Source: an uncultured Prevotellaceae bacterium (lineage in GTDB: Bacteria > Bacteroidota > Bacteroidia > Bacteroidales > Bacteroidaceae). From it: 54,209 nucleotides of DNA. The stretch lies in the NCBI GenBank assembly GCA_902779745.1, contig CACZCT010000004.1, positions 1-54,209 of the forward strand. The letters are read 5' to 3'. The notes beneath the pieces are model-generated. The model was given only the letters and a program-made list of their open reading frames with translations, did no database searches and was not told where the DNA came from. How positions within the stretch are numbered: the stretch's first letter is position 1; each line of letters starts with the position of its first letter. A program made the translations under genes and the position numbers. Positions 35,356-44,900 of this stretch are shown one piece after another.

Positions 35356-35913
35356 TTACGGCTTCCATTCAATGTATTTTAACCAAGGAAGTTCTTTTTT
35401 CTGTTCTTCATAGGCAATAACATCCAAATGATTAGCCTGACGAAGTGACAATCCTGCGGAGGGTTCTTTCATGAACGTTGCGGTGTATGGCTCACGGGGA
35501 AGACTCAGGTGAGCCGATACATCAATAGGGTTCCATAGTACTGAGTATAGTTCTACTTTACTCTCCGGGGCATCAGTGCCATAGGTGGAAATCATACAGA
35601 CAACCTGTTGACAACTATCCACAGCCTCAATAACGGGGAACAACCGCATCACTACATGAAGGGATGGACTGACTTGCAGGGATAGTGAATCATCCGAGAG
35701 TGACAGCATCTCACTCTTGCCGCCCAAAGAATTCTGTACTGCTGCCTTCATTTTCGAATCCATGAAATCGAGGAAGTCCAGTCGGTTATTCTCCGTTAAA
35801 TACGGCAACAGACTGTCTGGCATCTGTAAGAAGACATCCCGCATCTTCTGTTGTGCCTCACAAGGAGCACACAACAGAGACAACAGGGTGCCTATCATCA
35901 ATAGTTTCCTCAT
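35356..35913 (-). CDS. DUF3256 family secreted protein
   Basis: 185 residues with a cleavable signal peptide (MRKLLMIGTLLSLLCAPCEA). The mature start MRDVFLQMPDSLLPYLTENN RLDFLDFMDSKMKAAV is the recognisable DUF3256 opening. The family is restricted to Bacteroidota and has no assigned function; no catalytic motif is evident. It is last in the minus-strand run, 14 bases after the phenylacetate-CoA ligase gene. Confidence 0.85.
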   Translation of the reverse strand: MRKLLMIGTLLSLLCAPCEAQQKMRDVFLQMPDSLLPYLTENNRLDFLDFMDSKMKAAVQNSLGGKSEMLSLSDDSLSLQVSPSLHVVMRLFPVIEAVDSCQQVVCMISTYGTDAPESKVELYSVLWNPIDVSAHLSLPREPYTATFMKEPSAGLSLRQANHLDVIAYEEQKKELPWLKYIEWKP

Positions 35914-35927
35914 ATACCTTATATAAA

Positions 35928-37235
35928 TTATCCGCGTCCTTCACGGAGATCCTTCACTCTGACAGCCTTACCCTCGCTGACAGGCAGAGAGCCCTTCTTC
36001 ACCAGTTTCACTCTCGGAGTCAGCAGGATCTCATCCTTCAGGGCGCGCTGGATATCCTTCGTCATCTTCTGCAACTCTGGATATACATCAGTCGTCAGAC
36101 CGTCAAGTTCCACCTCTACCGTCATGATGTCATTGTCGTCCTCCGTATCAAGCGTAATGAGATAGTTGCTGCCCAAGCCAGGATACTGCACGAGAATCTT
36201 CTCCACCTGCATCGGGAACACGTTGACACCTTTGATGATAAACATATCATCCGTACGTCCCTTGATACGGTCGATACGGCGGTGCGTGCGTCCGCAAGGA
36301 CACTCCCCGGGAATCACACGCGTCAGATCACGCGTACGGTAACGCAGGATAGGCATCATCGTACGGTCAAGGGTCGTAAGAACCATCTCACCCATCTCTC
36401 CGTCAGGAACAGGTTCCAGCGTGTCAGGATCGACAATCTCCAGGATGTAGTTGTCCTCCCAGAGGTGCATACCGTTCTGCTCCATACACTCAAAGGCGAC
36501 ACCGGGACCGTTCATCTCCGTCATACCGAATGAGTTGTATGCCTTGACACCCAGCAAACGCTCGATACGCTGACGCTGTTCCTCCGTATGTGGCTCCGCA
36601 CCGATGAAGAGCGTACGAAGATTGGTAGAACGGGGATCCACGCCCTCATCCTGGAAGACCTCTGCCAGACGGATGGCATAGGAAGGGATGGCATGCAGAC
36701 AAGTCGTTCCGAAATCCCTGATAAACATAATCTGACGCTTGGAGTTACCTGCTGCGGCAGGAACAGTGGTTGCTCCCAACTTCTCTGCACCATACTGGAA
36801 TCCGAGTCCGCCGGTAAACATGCCATAGCCTGATGAGTTCTGGAACACATCGGTGTCACGGCATCCCACCATATACATGTCACGGGCAATCATGTTTGCC
36901 CAAGAGTCGATGTCATGACGGGAATAGGTCACAACAGTGGGATGTCCAGTCGTACCGCTGGTAGAATGGATGCGGATGGCATCCTTCATGTCACCGCCCA
37001 CCAGTCCGAAGGGATAGTTGTCACGCAGATCCTGTTTCGTCGTAAACGGAAGTTTACGGATATCTGCGACAGTCTGAATACTGTCGGGTGTAATACCCAA
37101 GTCACCCAGACGTTTCTTGTAGAAGGGAGACTTCAGACTGATCTCAATAGACTTACGTAGTTTCTTCACTTGCAATGCCTCCAGTTCCTTACGGGGCATT
37201 GTCTCCAGTTCCGGTTGCCAATACTGATTGTTCAT
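35928..37235 (-). CDS. paaK: phenylacetate-CoA ligase family (AMP-forming)
   Basis: 435 residues, the PaaK size. The ATP-binding motif is HSTSGTTGHPTVV (about residues 90-102); later landmarks are YNSFGMTEMNGPG, LTTLDRTMMPILRYRTRDL and DRIKGRTDDMFIIKGVNVFP. It activates phenylacetate or related aryl acids to CoA thioesters. In anaerobic Bacteroidota this enzyme usually sits with indolepyruvate:ferredoxin oxidoreductase and serves reductive aromatic amino-acid metabolism; that partner is not in the window. It lies 17 bases after the ABC ATPase gene. Confidence 0.92.
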   Translation of the reverse strand: MNNQYWQPELETMPRKELEALQVKKLRKSIEISLKSPFYKKRLGDLGITPDSIQTVADIRKLPFTTKQDLRDNYPFGLVGGDMKDAIRIHSTSGTTGHPTVVTYSRHDIDSWANMIARDMYMVGCRDTDVFQNSSGYGMFTGGLGFQYGAEKLGATTVPAAAGNSKRQIMFIRDFGTTCLHAIPSYAIRLAEVFQDEGVDPRSTNLRTLFIGAEPHTEEQRQRIERLLGVKAYNSFGMTEMNGPGVAFECMEQNGMHLWEDNYILEIVDPDTLEPVPDGEMGEMVLTTLDRTMMPILRYRTRDLTRVIPGECPCGRTHRRIDRIKGRTDDMFIIKGVNVFPMQVEKILVQYPGLGSNYLITLDTEDDNDIMTVEVELDGLTTDVYPELQKMTKDIQRALKDEILLTPRVKLVKKGSLPVSEGKAVRVKDLREGRG

Positions 37236-37252
37236 ATCGTTTCGTTCTTATT

Positions 37253-37897
37253 TTATAATTTCAATGTATAATCATAGTTCAAAGGTAAATGTTTACCGAT
37301 ACTCGTCACGATGACACCGCATTGTGTCTTCTCCCTCACCTGTTGTATCAGGTCTGCCATCAACTGTGCGTTGGTATCGTCCAGATGGGATATCGGCTCG
37401 TCAACCACTAGGAAATCGAATGGTTGCACAAGGGCACGGATCATGGCGACACGTTGCTGTTGTCCTTGGGAGAGAATGTCTGCCTTGGAATGTAACTTGT
37501 CGGAGATGCCCAGTCGTTCAAACCAGTCCATTGCAGTAGCCTTATCAATATGGCTGGTCAGATGGTTCTTGATCTCCACATTCTCTAACGCCGTCAACTC
37601 AGGAAACAGACGCATCTCCTGAAAGAGCATACTGATATGTTGCTGACGGACTTCCACCCACTGGGATATCTTATACTGGCGGACATCATCTTGATCAAAG
37701 AGTAGCTGTCCAGTATAATCATGACGGTAACCGAGCAGGTAACTGCAGAACGTACTCTTGCCCATACCACTCTCCGCCTCCACCAGATAGGTGAAGCCTT
37801 TGGTGAAGGTTACCTCTGTGTTCCACACATCGGATGACCAGTCCTCACGGTCAGCAAAGACTTGCGGTACTACTTGATGTAATGATATCGTCTTCAT
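37253..37897 (-). CDS. orphan ABC transporter ATP-binding protein
   Basis: 214 residues. Walker A is AESGMGKST (41-49, K47), the signature motif is LSQGQQQR, Walker B is FDFLVVDEPISHLDD, and the Q-loop is MLFQEMRLFPELTALENV. The layout resembles LolD/FtsE-type ATPases that work with separate permeases. The H-loop is atypical: VTSIGKHLP stands where a TH or SH is usual, with the His three residues later. No permease gene is adjacent (rsmE and paaK flank it). A DUF5687-like permease lacking an ATPase occurs at 51772, 14 kb away. Confidence 0.87.
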   Translation of the reverse strand: MKTISLHQVVPQVFADREDWSSDVWNTEVTFTKGFTYLVEAESGMGKSTFCSYLLGYRHDYTGQLLFDQDDVRQYKISQWVEVRQQHISMLFQEMRLFPELTALENVEIKNHLTSHIDKATAMDWFERLGISDKLHSKADILSQGQQQRVAMIRALVQPFDFLVVDEPISHLDDTNAQLMADLIQQVREKTQCGVIVTSIGKHLPLNYDYTLKL

Positions 37898-37900
37898 ATA

Positions 37901-38620
37901 TTAACATTTACTTAATTGTGCCATCATCACGGCAGACAAACCTGCCGTTTCCGTACGAAGCCGTGAACTGCCAAGATGAACGGACTCAAAACCTTTCTCT
38001 GTTGCCTTCCTTACCTCGTCTATGGAAAAGTCCCCCTCCGGACCTATCAATATCGTGACATCCTCTGTCGGTGCAAGGGTTTTCATCTGGTCAAAGAGGA
38101 AAAGGCGTTCCACCTCCTCATAGCAGTGGGCAATATACTGATGTCCCTTTCTATCAGCAGCGATGAAGTCGTTGAAGACCGTCATCTCGTGAATCTCGGT
38201 CTTCCATGCCTTACGGCTTTGTTTCATGGCAGACACCGCAATTTTCTCCAACCGCTGTGTCTTAACCACCCGACGCTCAGAGAACTGACAGTCAAGGAAG
38301 GTAATCTCATCCACCCCTATCTCCACGACTTTCTCCACCATCCATTCCATACGGTCCATCAGTTTGGTGGGGGCTATGGCGAGATGGATATGTCCCTGCC
38401 AAGGGCGTTCCTGTGGCAGCGTCTCTTGTATGTCATACATACAGTGATGGTTGGAAGCCACCGTCACCACAGCACGATAGAAAATCCCCTGACCGTCCAT
38501 GAGCATGATCTCGTCACCGGCAGTCAAACGAAGCACCTTCACGGCATGTGAGGCTTCGTCTGCAGGCAACTCATGGACTAGTGCCGCATCAGGAACATGG
38601 AAATATCGTGCTTCTTTCAT
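37901..38620 (-). CDS. rsmE: 16S rRNA (uracil1498-N3)-methyltransferase
   Basis: 239 residues, SPOUT-class methyltransferase with an N-terminal PUA-like domain. Signatures are FHVPDAALVHELPADEASHA at the start, ILIGPEGDFSIDEVRKA and VHLGSSRLRTETAGLSAV, the deep trefoil-knot SAM site. It modifies U1498 of 16S rRNA. It starts one base after the MFS stop and ends three bases before the ABC ATPase gene. Confidence 0.94.
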   Translation of the reverse strand: MKEARYFHVPDAALVHELPADEASHAVKVLRLTAGDEIMLMDGQGIFYRAVVTVASNHHCMYDIQETLPQERPWQGHIHLAIAPTKLMDRMEWMVEKVVEIGVDEITFLDCQFSERRVVKTQRLEKIAVSAMKQSRKAWKTEIHEMTVFNDFIAADRKGHQYIAHCYEEVERLFLFDQMKTLAPTEDVTILIGPEGDFSIDEVRKATEKGFESVHLGSSRLRTETAGLSAVMMAQLSKC

Positions 38621-38621
38621 A

Positions 38622-39872
38622 TTATACTATAATTTCTTCTTTCTTTGGATGGAATATCAAGGCGAAGGCAAAGCCTACTACCAACGCATAGGCAGCAAAG
38701 ATATACCAACAAAGAGTCCATTCTACGTTTCCATCGGCTCCCGTATAGGCATTGACTAACGCCTGGGCTGCAAAAGAGCCGACTGTCGCACCGACACCGC
38801 TTGACATCTGCATAAACAAACCCTGTGCACTGGAACGGATGCTGTGGTCTGTCGTCTTATAGACATACAAAGAACCACTGATGGAAAAAAAGTCAAAAGC
38901 CACACCATAGATAATCATAGAGAGGATGAACATCCAAACACCACTGCCTGGATTACCCATTCCCAACAGTCCAAAGCGGAACACCCATGCGAACATGGCT
39001 ATCAGCATGACAATCTTAATGCCGTAACGTTTCATGAAGAAAGGTATCAACAGGATACAACACGTCTCGCTGATCTGTGAAATGGAATATAAGACTACTG
39101 GATATTTTACCCCAAAGGCATCAGCATATTCGGGTATCATTTTGAAATGGTCGATAAACGGAGTCGCAAAACCGTTCGTAATCTGAAGACTGACTCCCAG
39201 GAAGATAGAGAAAATAAAGAATATCGCCATCTTCTTCTGTTTGAAGAGCGTGAATGCCTGCAAACCGAATGCTTCTACAAAGGTCCTCTTCTCACCATCC
39301 TTGACGACAGGACATTTGGGTAACGTAAAAGTATAAAAGAACATCAGCATACTGATGAGTCCACTCATCAAAAACTGATTCTGGTTCTGTTCGAAATCAA
39401 GGATATCCACCAGCCACATCATGGCAATGAATCCTATCGTACCGAATACACGGATAGACGGAAACTGTTTCACGGTATCCATTCCGGCAGATGTCAAGGC
39501 ATAAAAGGCTACAGCATTCGACAAAGCAATCGTCGGCATGAAAAAAGCGACGCTCATCGAATAAAGACCATACAATACTACGAATTCAGCCTGGTTTCCT
39601 TGTTGGTAGCCATACCATGCCGCAAGAATCATAAATACGCCAGCCAACAGATGACAGTAACCCAACAGTCGCTGGGCAGGAATCCATCTGTCTGCAACGA
39701 TACCCATCAAGGCAGGCATAAAGAGAGATACGATACCCTGAGTGGCGAAGAAAGAGCCGATATGCCCTCCCATCCCGATCTTACTCAGATAGATTCCCAT
39801 ACAGGTCAGATAGCATCCCCATACGGCGAACTCCAAGAAGCTCATGACGGATAAGCGTACTTTCAGATTCAT
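38622..39872 (-). CDS. MFS nucleoside:H+ symporter-type transporter
   Basis: 416 residues, twelve helices. It begins MNLKVRLSVMSFLEFAVWGC YLTCMGIYL, the characteristic opening of the nucleoside:H+ symporter (NupG/XapB) family in Bacteroidota; IRVFGTIGFIAMMWLV and the GVAFDFFSISGSLYV segment also match. It probably imports nucleosides. It sits inside a run of translation genes and is coupled to rsmE (one base gap). Confidence 0.88.
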   Translation of the reverse strand: MNLKVRLSVMSFLEFAVWGCYLTCMGIYLSKIGMGGHIGSFFATQGIVSLFMPALMGIVADRWIPAQRLLGYCHLLAGVFMILAAWYGYQQGNQAEFVVLYGLYSMSVAFFMPTIALSNAVAFYALTSAGMDTVKQFPSIRVFGTIGFIAMMWLVDILDFEQNQNQFLMSGLISMLMFFYTFTLPKCPVVKDGEKRTFVEAFGLQAFTLFKQKKMAIFFIFSIFLGVSLQITNGFATPFIDHFKMIPEYADAFGVKYPVVLYSISQISETCCILLIPFFMKRYGIKIVMLIAMFAWVFRFGLLGMGNPGSGVWMFILSMIIYGVAFDFFSISGSLYVYKTTDHSIRSSAQGLFMQMSSGVGATVGSFAAQALVNAYTGADGNVEWTLCWYIFAAYALVVGFAFALIFHPKKEEIIV

Positions 39873-39884
39873 CGTTCTTTCTAT

Positions 39885-40103
39885 TTATACAATAGGTTTT
39901 TCGTCATTATATAGAATGAGCTCTCCCTGTTCATTCTTTCTTAAGTTTAAGCGGTGGGTTGTCCACTCGGTGAAGGGGAGTTCCTCTGTCAGGGGGTAAT
40001 ACTGCTTTACCTTCCCGTTGACTATCTCCACGACGTACTGTGTCAGTATTGTCCTTTCGGGTGTCAGGAGTTCCGGACAGGCTATCCTTTTTAATTTCTC
40101 CAT
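39885..40103 (-). CDS. small conserved hypothetical protein overlapping the DUF4296 gene
   Basis: 72 residues from the preferred start (MEKLKRIACPELLTPERTIL); a longer in-frame start exists at 40136. The middle reads QYVVEIVNGKVKQYYPLTEE LPFTEW, a folded-looking pattern that I have seen in small uncharacterised proteins next to DUF4296 genes in Bacteroidota. It overlaps the 3' end of the DUF4296 gene by 173 bases in another frame and precedes the nucleoside transporter by 12 bases. Function unknown. Confidence 0.65.
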   Translation of the reverse strand: MEKLKRIACPELLTPERTILTQYVVEIVNGKVKQYYPLTEELPFTEWTTHRLNLRKNEQGELILYNDEKPIV

Positions 40104-40896
40104 CGGTCTTTGACTTTTCTTTAGTTGCTTTGTCATGGAAGCGGATTAATTGTATCTGACTGATGAATAACATTCTTCGAGTATCTTTGTTATTGTCGTG
40201 ATTGTTCAGATAGATAAATCCCTTGAGTTCCTTCAACTTGCCCTCTCTGTTCTGTGGAATACGGATCTGAGCCTGACCGTCTATAGAGATATGACTGGTA
40301 GACTGGGTTATACTATCACCTTCATACCTGGCAACCAGACAGACTGTCGCATCCCTGGAACCGCTTTGGAATAGGAAGTTGGTCATAAACTGGAACATGA
40401 AAGTGTCCCCTTTGTAATAAGAGGTATCTGCTTGTACATAGATGTCATAGTGATTCATTGTCGGATAAGGCATCAACAACAAATCGGTCTCGTTTTGCCA
40501 GACATTTGCTGTATCTCCTGTAGTGCTATAGGCAGAATATTTGTTGATGTCACCCACAGAGGCACCCAAGGCCTTTGCCTCGTCATTCAAACGCTCTATG
40601 ACATCGTCGTAGATATTCTTCAAACGGTTTGCATGAGAATAATAGTATACCAAGGAAGAGTCGAAGTCAGCTTCAGACACACCGTATTTCTTCAATACGG
40701 CAAGGAAATAGGCATTTTTGTTGTAATCGTTATTATGACCTGTTCCGGAAGGAACCTCATCCGCCATAGCCTTTGCTACATGATAGTCGTAGAGGATATC
40801 CTCCAGTTCTCCAGGTTGGATATATTCGGAGGGTACAGAAGGGGTACAACCTATCACGGCGATCACTAATAAGACGATGACAAGACTATTCCTCAT
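39931..40896 (-). CDS. DUF4296 lipoprotein with an extended tail
   Basis: 321 residues. The signal MRNSLVIVLLVIAVIGCTPS has a lipobox Cys, so it is a lipoprotein. The N-terminal DUF4296 domain shows IQPGELEDILYDYHVAKAMA and the following AVLKKYGVSEADFDSSLVYY. Residues about 150-255 are a beta-rich region. The last ~60 residues are hydrophilic, Asp/Lys/Arg/Pro-rich (KSKTDGEIKKDSLSGTPDTR), and are read from DNA that also encodes the 72-residue hypothetical protein. Function unknown. It overlaps lspA by 11 bases, which fits the lipoprotein theme. Confidence 0.82.
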   Translation of the reverse strand: MRNSLVIVLLVIAVIGCTPSVPSEYIQPGELEDILYDYHVAKAMADEVPSGTGHNNDYNKNAYFLAVLKKYGVSEADFDSSLVYYYSHANRLKNIYDDVIERLNDEAKALGASVGDINKYSAYSTTGDTANVWQNETDLLLMPYPTMNHYDIYVQADTSYYKGDTFMFQFMTNFLFQSGSRDATVCLVARYEGDSITQSTSHISIDGQAQIRIPQNREGKLKELKGFIYLNNHDNNKDTRRMLFISQIQLIRFHDKATKEKSKTDGEIKKDSLSGTPDTRKDNTDTVRRGDSQREGKAVLPPDRGTPLHRVDNPPLKLKKE

Positions 40897-41533
40897 TGGA
40901 CTTTATTTCGTTCTTCAATGATATTTCACCAATCTCTTTACGATAGAAAAGGATCAGTAACACGACTCCTACAGAGATGGCTGAGTCTGCGAAATTGAAT
41001 ATAGGGCTGAAGAAGACAAACTGACTTCCTCCCACCATCGGCATCCAGTCGGGCCATGTGGTCACTATCAACGGGAAGTAGAACATATCCACGACTTTTC
41101 CCATCAGGAAAGGGGCATATCCTGTTCCGAACGGGACAAAATAGGAGGTATAGAATTCCGAGGAGGCATTGAAGACCAGTCCATAAAACATGGAGTCGAA
41201 GATATTACCTGCCGCTCCCGCCATCACCATGGAAAGACAGACGATATATCCCCAGCGGGCCTTCTTCCTAACTTGTTGAGCAATATAATAACCCAATACG
41301 CTTATTGCAATAACACGGAAGAGAGAGAGTACCAGTTTGCTGCCTATCTCCATCCCATACGCCATACCGTTGTTTTCGATAAAGACAATCTTAAACCACG
41401 AGAACACTTCGATTTGTTCGTGAAGGGTCATATGGGTCTTCACCCAGATCTTGATGACCTGGTCTACAACGAGGATGGCTATTACGAGTGCAACAGCCAT
41501 CCATCCGCGTTTTGCGATACTTTGATCTTTCAT
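40886..41533 (-). CDS. lspA: lipoprotein signal peptidase (signal peptidase II)
   Basis: 215-residue inner-membrane aspartic protease that removes signal peptides from prolipoproteins. Four helices are visible. The two catalytic Asp regions are AGAAGNIFDSMFYGLVFN and FNFADSAISVGVVLL; NNGMAYGM corresponds to the conserved NxGxxFG loop. It is longer than E. coli LspA (164) owing to an insertion around residues 125-160, usual in Bacteroidota. It directly abuts the TraR/DksA gene and overlaps the DUF4296 lipoprotein gene. Confidence 0.95.
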   Translation of the reverse strand: MKDQSIAKRGWMAVALVIAILVVDQVIKIWVKTHMTLHEQIEVFSWFKIVFIENNGMAYGMEIGSKLVLSLFRVIAISVLGYYIAQQVRKKARWGYIVCLSMVMAGAAGNIFDSMFYGLVFNASSEFYTSYFVPFGTGYAPFLMGKVVDMFYFPLIVTTWPDWMPMVGGSQFVFFSPIFNFADSAISVGVVLLILFYRKEIGEISLKNEIKSNEE

Positions 41534-41914
41534 TTACTTGTTGCCAGCCATCTTCGACTCCACGCTTAAGGTAGCATGGGGTACGGCACGCAGACGTTCT
41601 TTGGGAATCAGTTTACCTGTGATACGGTCGATACCATAGGTCTTGTTTTCGATACGTACCAAGGCGGCTTTCAGTCCCTGGATGAATTTCTGCTGGCGTG
41701 ATGCCATCTGGATAAGTTCCTCCTTAGACTGGGTGACACTACCTTCCTCCAAAGCCTTGTAGGTAGGAGACGTGTCATCTACATCATTAGAGTCCTTGTT
41801 CATCAGGACATTCATCATCTGGTCGTAGTCTCGCTTGGCTAAAGCCAGTTTCTCGTTGATAATCTGACGGAACTCTTCCAGTTCCTCATCAGAATAGCGT
41901 GTCTTTTCTGCCAT
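41534..41914 (-). CDS. TraR/DksA-family protein without zinc cysteines
   Basis: 126 residues. A helical coiled-coil region (1-80) is followed by YGIDRITGKLIPKERLRAVP HATLSVESK. In DksA this segment has four zinc Cys; here all are replaced (Asp, Thr, Ser and others), but the GKxIxKERLxAxP core is intact. The family binds the RNA polymerase secondary channel and, with ppGpp, shifts promoter choice. The coiled-coil tip DVDD (about residue 46) has the acidic residues DksA uses. It lies between ileS and lspA, a recurring order in Bacteroidota. Confidence 0.88.
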   Translation of the reverse strand: MAEKTRYSDEELEEFRQIINEKLALAKRDYDQMMNVLMNKDSNDVDDTSPTYKALEEGSVTQSKEELIQMASRQQKFIQGLKAALVRIENKTYGIDRITGKLIPKERLRAVPHATLSVESKMAGNK

Positions 41915-41918
41915 ATTT

Positions 41919-44900
41919 TTAAGATTTAGTTATTTGTATGTTCAGTTTGAAGGTATCAAATTCCACTGCCTGACCATCGTTGGCCTCCAGTTTCAGTTCG
42001 TCAGCCAGTACCTGACGGGCAATATAGTCGCCAAAAGCCTCGACAGCCTTGGTTGATGCCTCATTGGGTTCAATGCTTACGCGGATGTGGTCAGTGATTT
42101 CCAGTCCGCTCTTCTTACGGATATTCTGGATGCGGTTCACCAACTCACGGGCCATACCCTCGGCACGCAGCTCATCAGTCAGGGTGATATCGAGGGCTAC
42201 GGTCAGGTTGCCTTCGTTGCCTACCAGCCAACCGGGAATATCCTCGCTGATGATCTCAACGTCCTCTGCCAGGATTTCATAGCTATCCAGCATCAGTTTT
42301 CCGTTAGTCTCCAATTCGGCAATCTGCTCCTGTGTCATAGCAGCAACGGCAGCAGCAACGGCCTTCATGTCCTTACCGAATTTCTTACCCATGGTGCGGA
42401 AGTTACATTTCACCTTCTTCACCAGGATGCCAGCACCCTCCACGAACTTCACCTCTTTGACGTTCACCTCCTGCAGGAAGATCTCCTTGACGCTCTCGAT
42501 GGCCTCGCGCTGGGCATTGTCAACGGGAGGTATCATCAGTGTCTGCAGAGGCTGCTTCACTTTGATACTCTCCTTGCGGCGCAGGGCGAGTACGATGGTG
42601 GTGATACGCTGGGCAACAGCCATACGCTCTTCGAGGTCTTTATTCACGAGCGTAGCGTTGAATGCTGGGAATTGATCCAAGTGAACGCTATCCAAAGTAC
42701 CTCCGAGGTCTTTATACAACTGGTCGGCAAAGAAGGGAGCAAACGGTGCCAACAACTTGGCAACAGTCATCAGACATTCGTACAGCGTCTGGTAGGCGGC
42801 GAGTTTGTCGTTGTCCATCTCCTTGCCCCAGAAGCGTTTCTTATTCAGACGTACATACCAGTTAGACAGGTCTTCGTCTACAAATGCATCGATGAGTCGT
42901 CCTGCACGTGTGGGGTCATAATTGTCCATCTCCTGCTGAACACCCTGAACCAGTGAGTTCAGACAAGAGAGAATCCAACGGTCGAACTCAGGACGCTCGC
43001 TGACGGGAATCTGTGGTGTCTGCGGGTCGAAGTTGTCCACATTGGCATACATCGCAAAAAGCGAGTATGTATTATATAAGGTACCAAAGAACTTACGGCT
43101 GATTTCTGCCACACCTTCGGGATCGAACTTCAGGTTGTCCCAAGGCTCGCTATTGGTCATCATATACAGGCGCACGGCATCAGAACCGTACTTGTCTATC
43201 ATCTCGAACGGATTGACGACATTGCCCACATGTTTCGACATCTTGTTGCCCTTGGCATCGAGCACCAGTCCCGAAGAAATCACATTCTTGAAGGCAACGG
43301 AGTCGAAAATCATCGTGGCGATGGCATGCAGTGTAAAGAACCAGCCACGTGTCTGGTCAACGCCCTCGTTGATGAAGTCACAGGGGAATGCCTTTCGCTG
43401 GTCGATGGCTTCTTTGTTTTCGAACGGATAGTGTACCTGGGCATAAGGCATGGAACCGGAGTCGAACCATACGTCGATGAGGTCTGATTCGCGTTTCATC
43501 TTCTTACCTGTCTCAGACACAAGGAAGATATAGTCTACATACGGACGATGGAGGTCTATCTTGTCATAGTTCTCCTGACTCATGTCACCGGGAACAAAAC
43601 CGTTGTCCTTCAACGGATTCGACTTCATGAAGCCAGCTTTGACGGCTTTCTCGATCTCGTTATACAGTTCTTCCACTGAACCGATACAAATCTCCTCACC
43701 CTCTTCTGAACGCCAGATAGGAAGCGGTGTCCCCCAGAAACGGCTGCGGGAGAGGTTCCAGTCGTTCAGGTTGTCGAGCCAGTTACCGAAGCGACCCGTA
43801 CCTGTTGACTCAGGCTGCCAGTTGATGGTCTTGTTGAGTTCTGACATACGTTCCTTACAGGCTGACGACTTGATAAACCAAGAATCCAACGGGTAATAGA
43901 GCACGGGCTTGTCGGTACGCCAGCAATGCGGATAGTTGTGGACGTGCTTCTCAATCTTGAACACCTTGTTCTGTGCTTTCAGATCCATACAGATAGAGAT
44001 ATCCAGTGTTTCGTCCTTGTCAGTCAAAGTCTCGTCATAGGCATTCTTTACATAACGACCGGCAAACTTATTCCATTCGTCGACATTGACATAGTTCTTC
44101 ACGAAGTCGGGGTCAAGGTCGTCAATGACGAAATACTTACCCTGCAAGTCGACTACAGGACGCTCTGCTCCCTTCTTGTCTATCAAGACAATCGGACAGA
44201 TACCGGCTTTCTTGGCTACGAAGGCATCGTCAGCACCGAAGTTCGGGGCAATATGCACGATACCGGCACCGTCGTCTGTGGTTACATAGTCACCGGGGAT
44301 TACTTTGAAGGCATCACCCATCGGTTTGATGGCAGGCATCAGTTGCTCGTACTCCATTCCAACGAGGTCAGTACCTTTATAGCGTGCCACAATACGGTAG
44401 GGAATCAATTTGTCACCACGGTTGTATTCAGGCAGTTCACCACCGTCAGTGATGGCTCCTTCAGCGGGCAGATAGGCATTCAGGCGAGCCTCGGCCAATA
44501 CCAGTGTTACCTTATCGGCAGTATAGGGATTATAGGTCTGTACGGCTACGTAGTCAATCTTCGGACCTACGCAGAGTGCTGAGTTGGCAGCCAGTGTCCA
44601 TGGCGTCGTCGTCCATGCCAGGAAATAGGGAATGCCCCATTGTTTTAACTCCGAGAACTCTGAGTTCTCGGAGAGCTTCATCTTAAACATAGCCGTACAG
44701 GTGGTATCCTTTACATCACGATAGCAACCGGGCTGATTCAACTCATGAGAAGACAAACCAGTTCCTGCGGCAGGAGAATACGGCTGGATGGTATAGCCCT
44801 TATACAGCAGTTCCTTCTGATAGAACTGTTTCAGCAACCACCAAAGTGTCTCAATATATTTGTTGTCGTAAGTGATATACGGATGGTCAAGGTCTACGAA

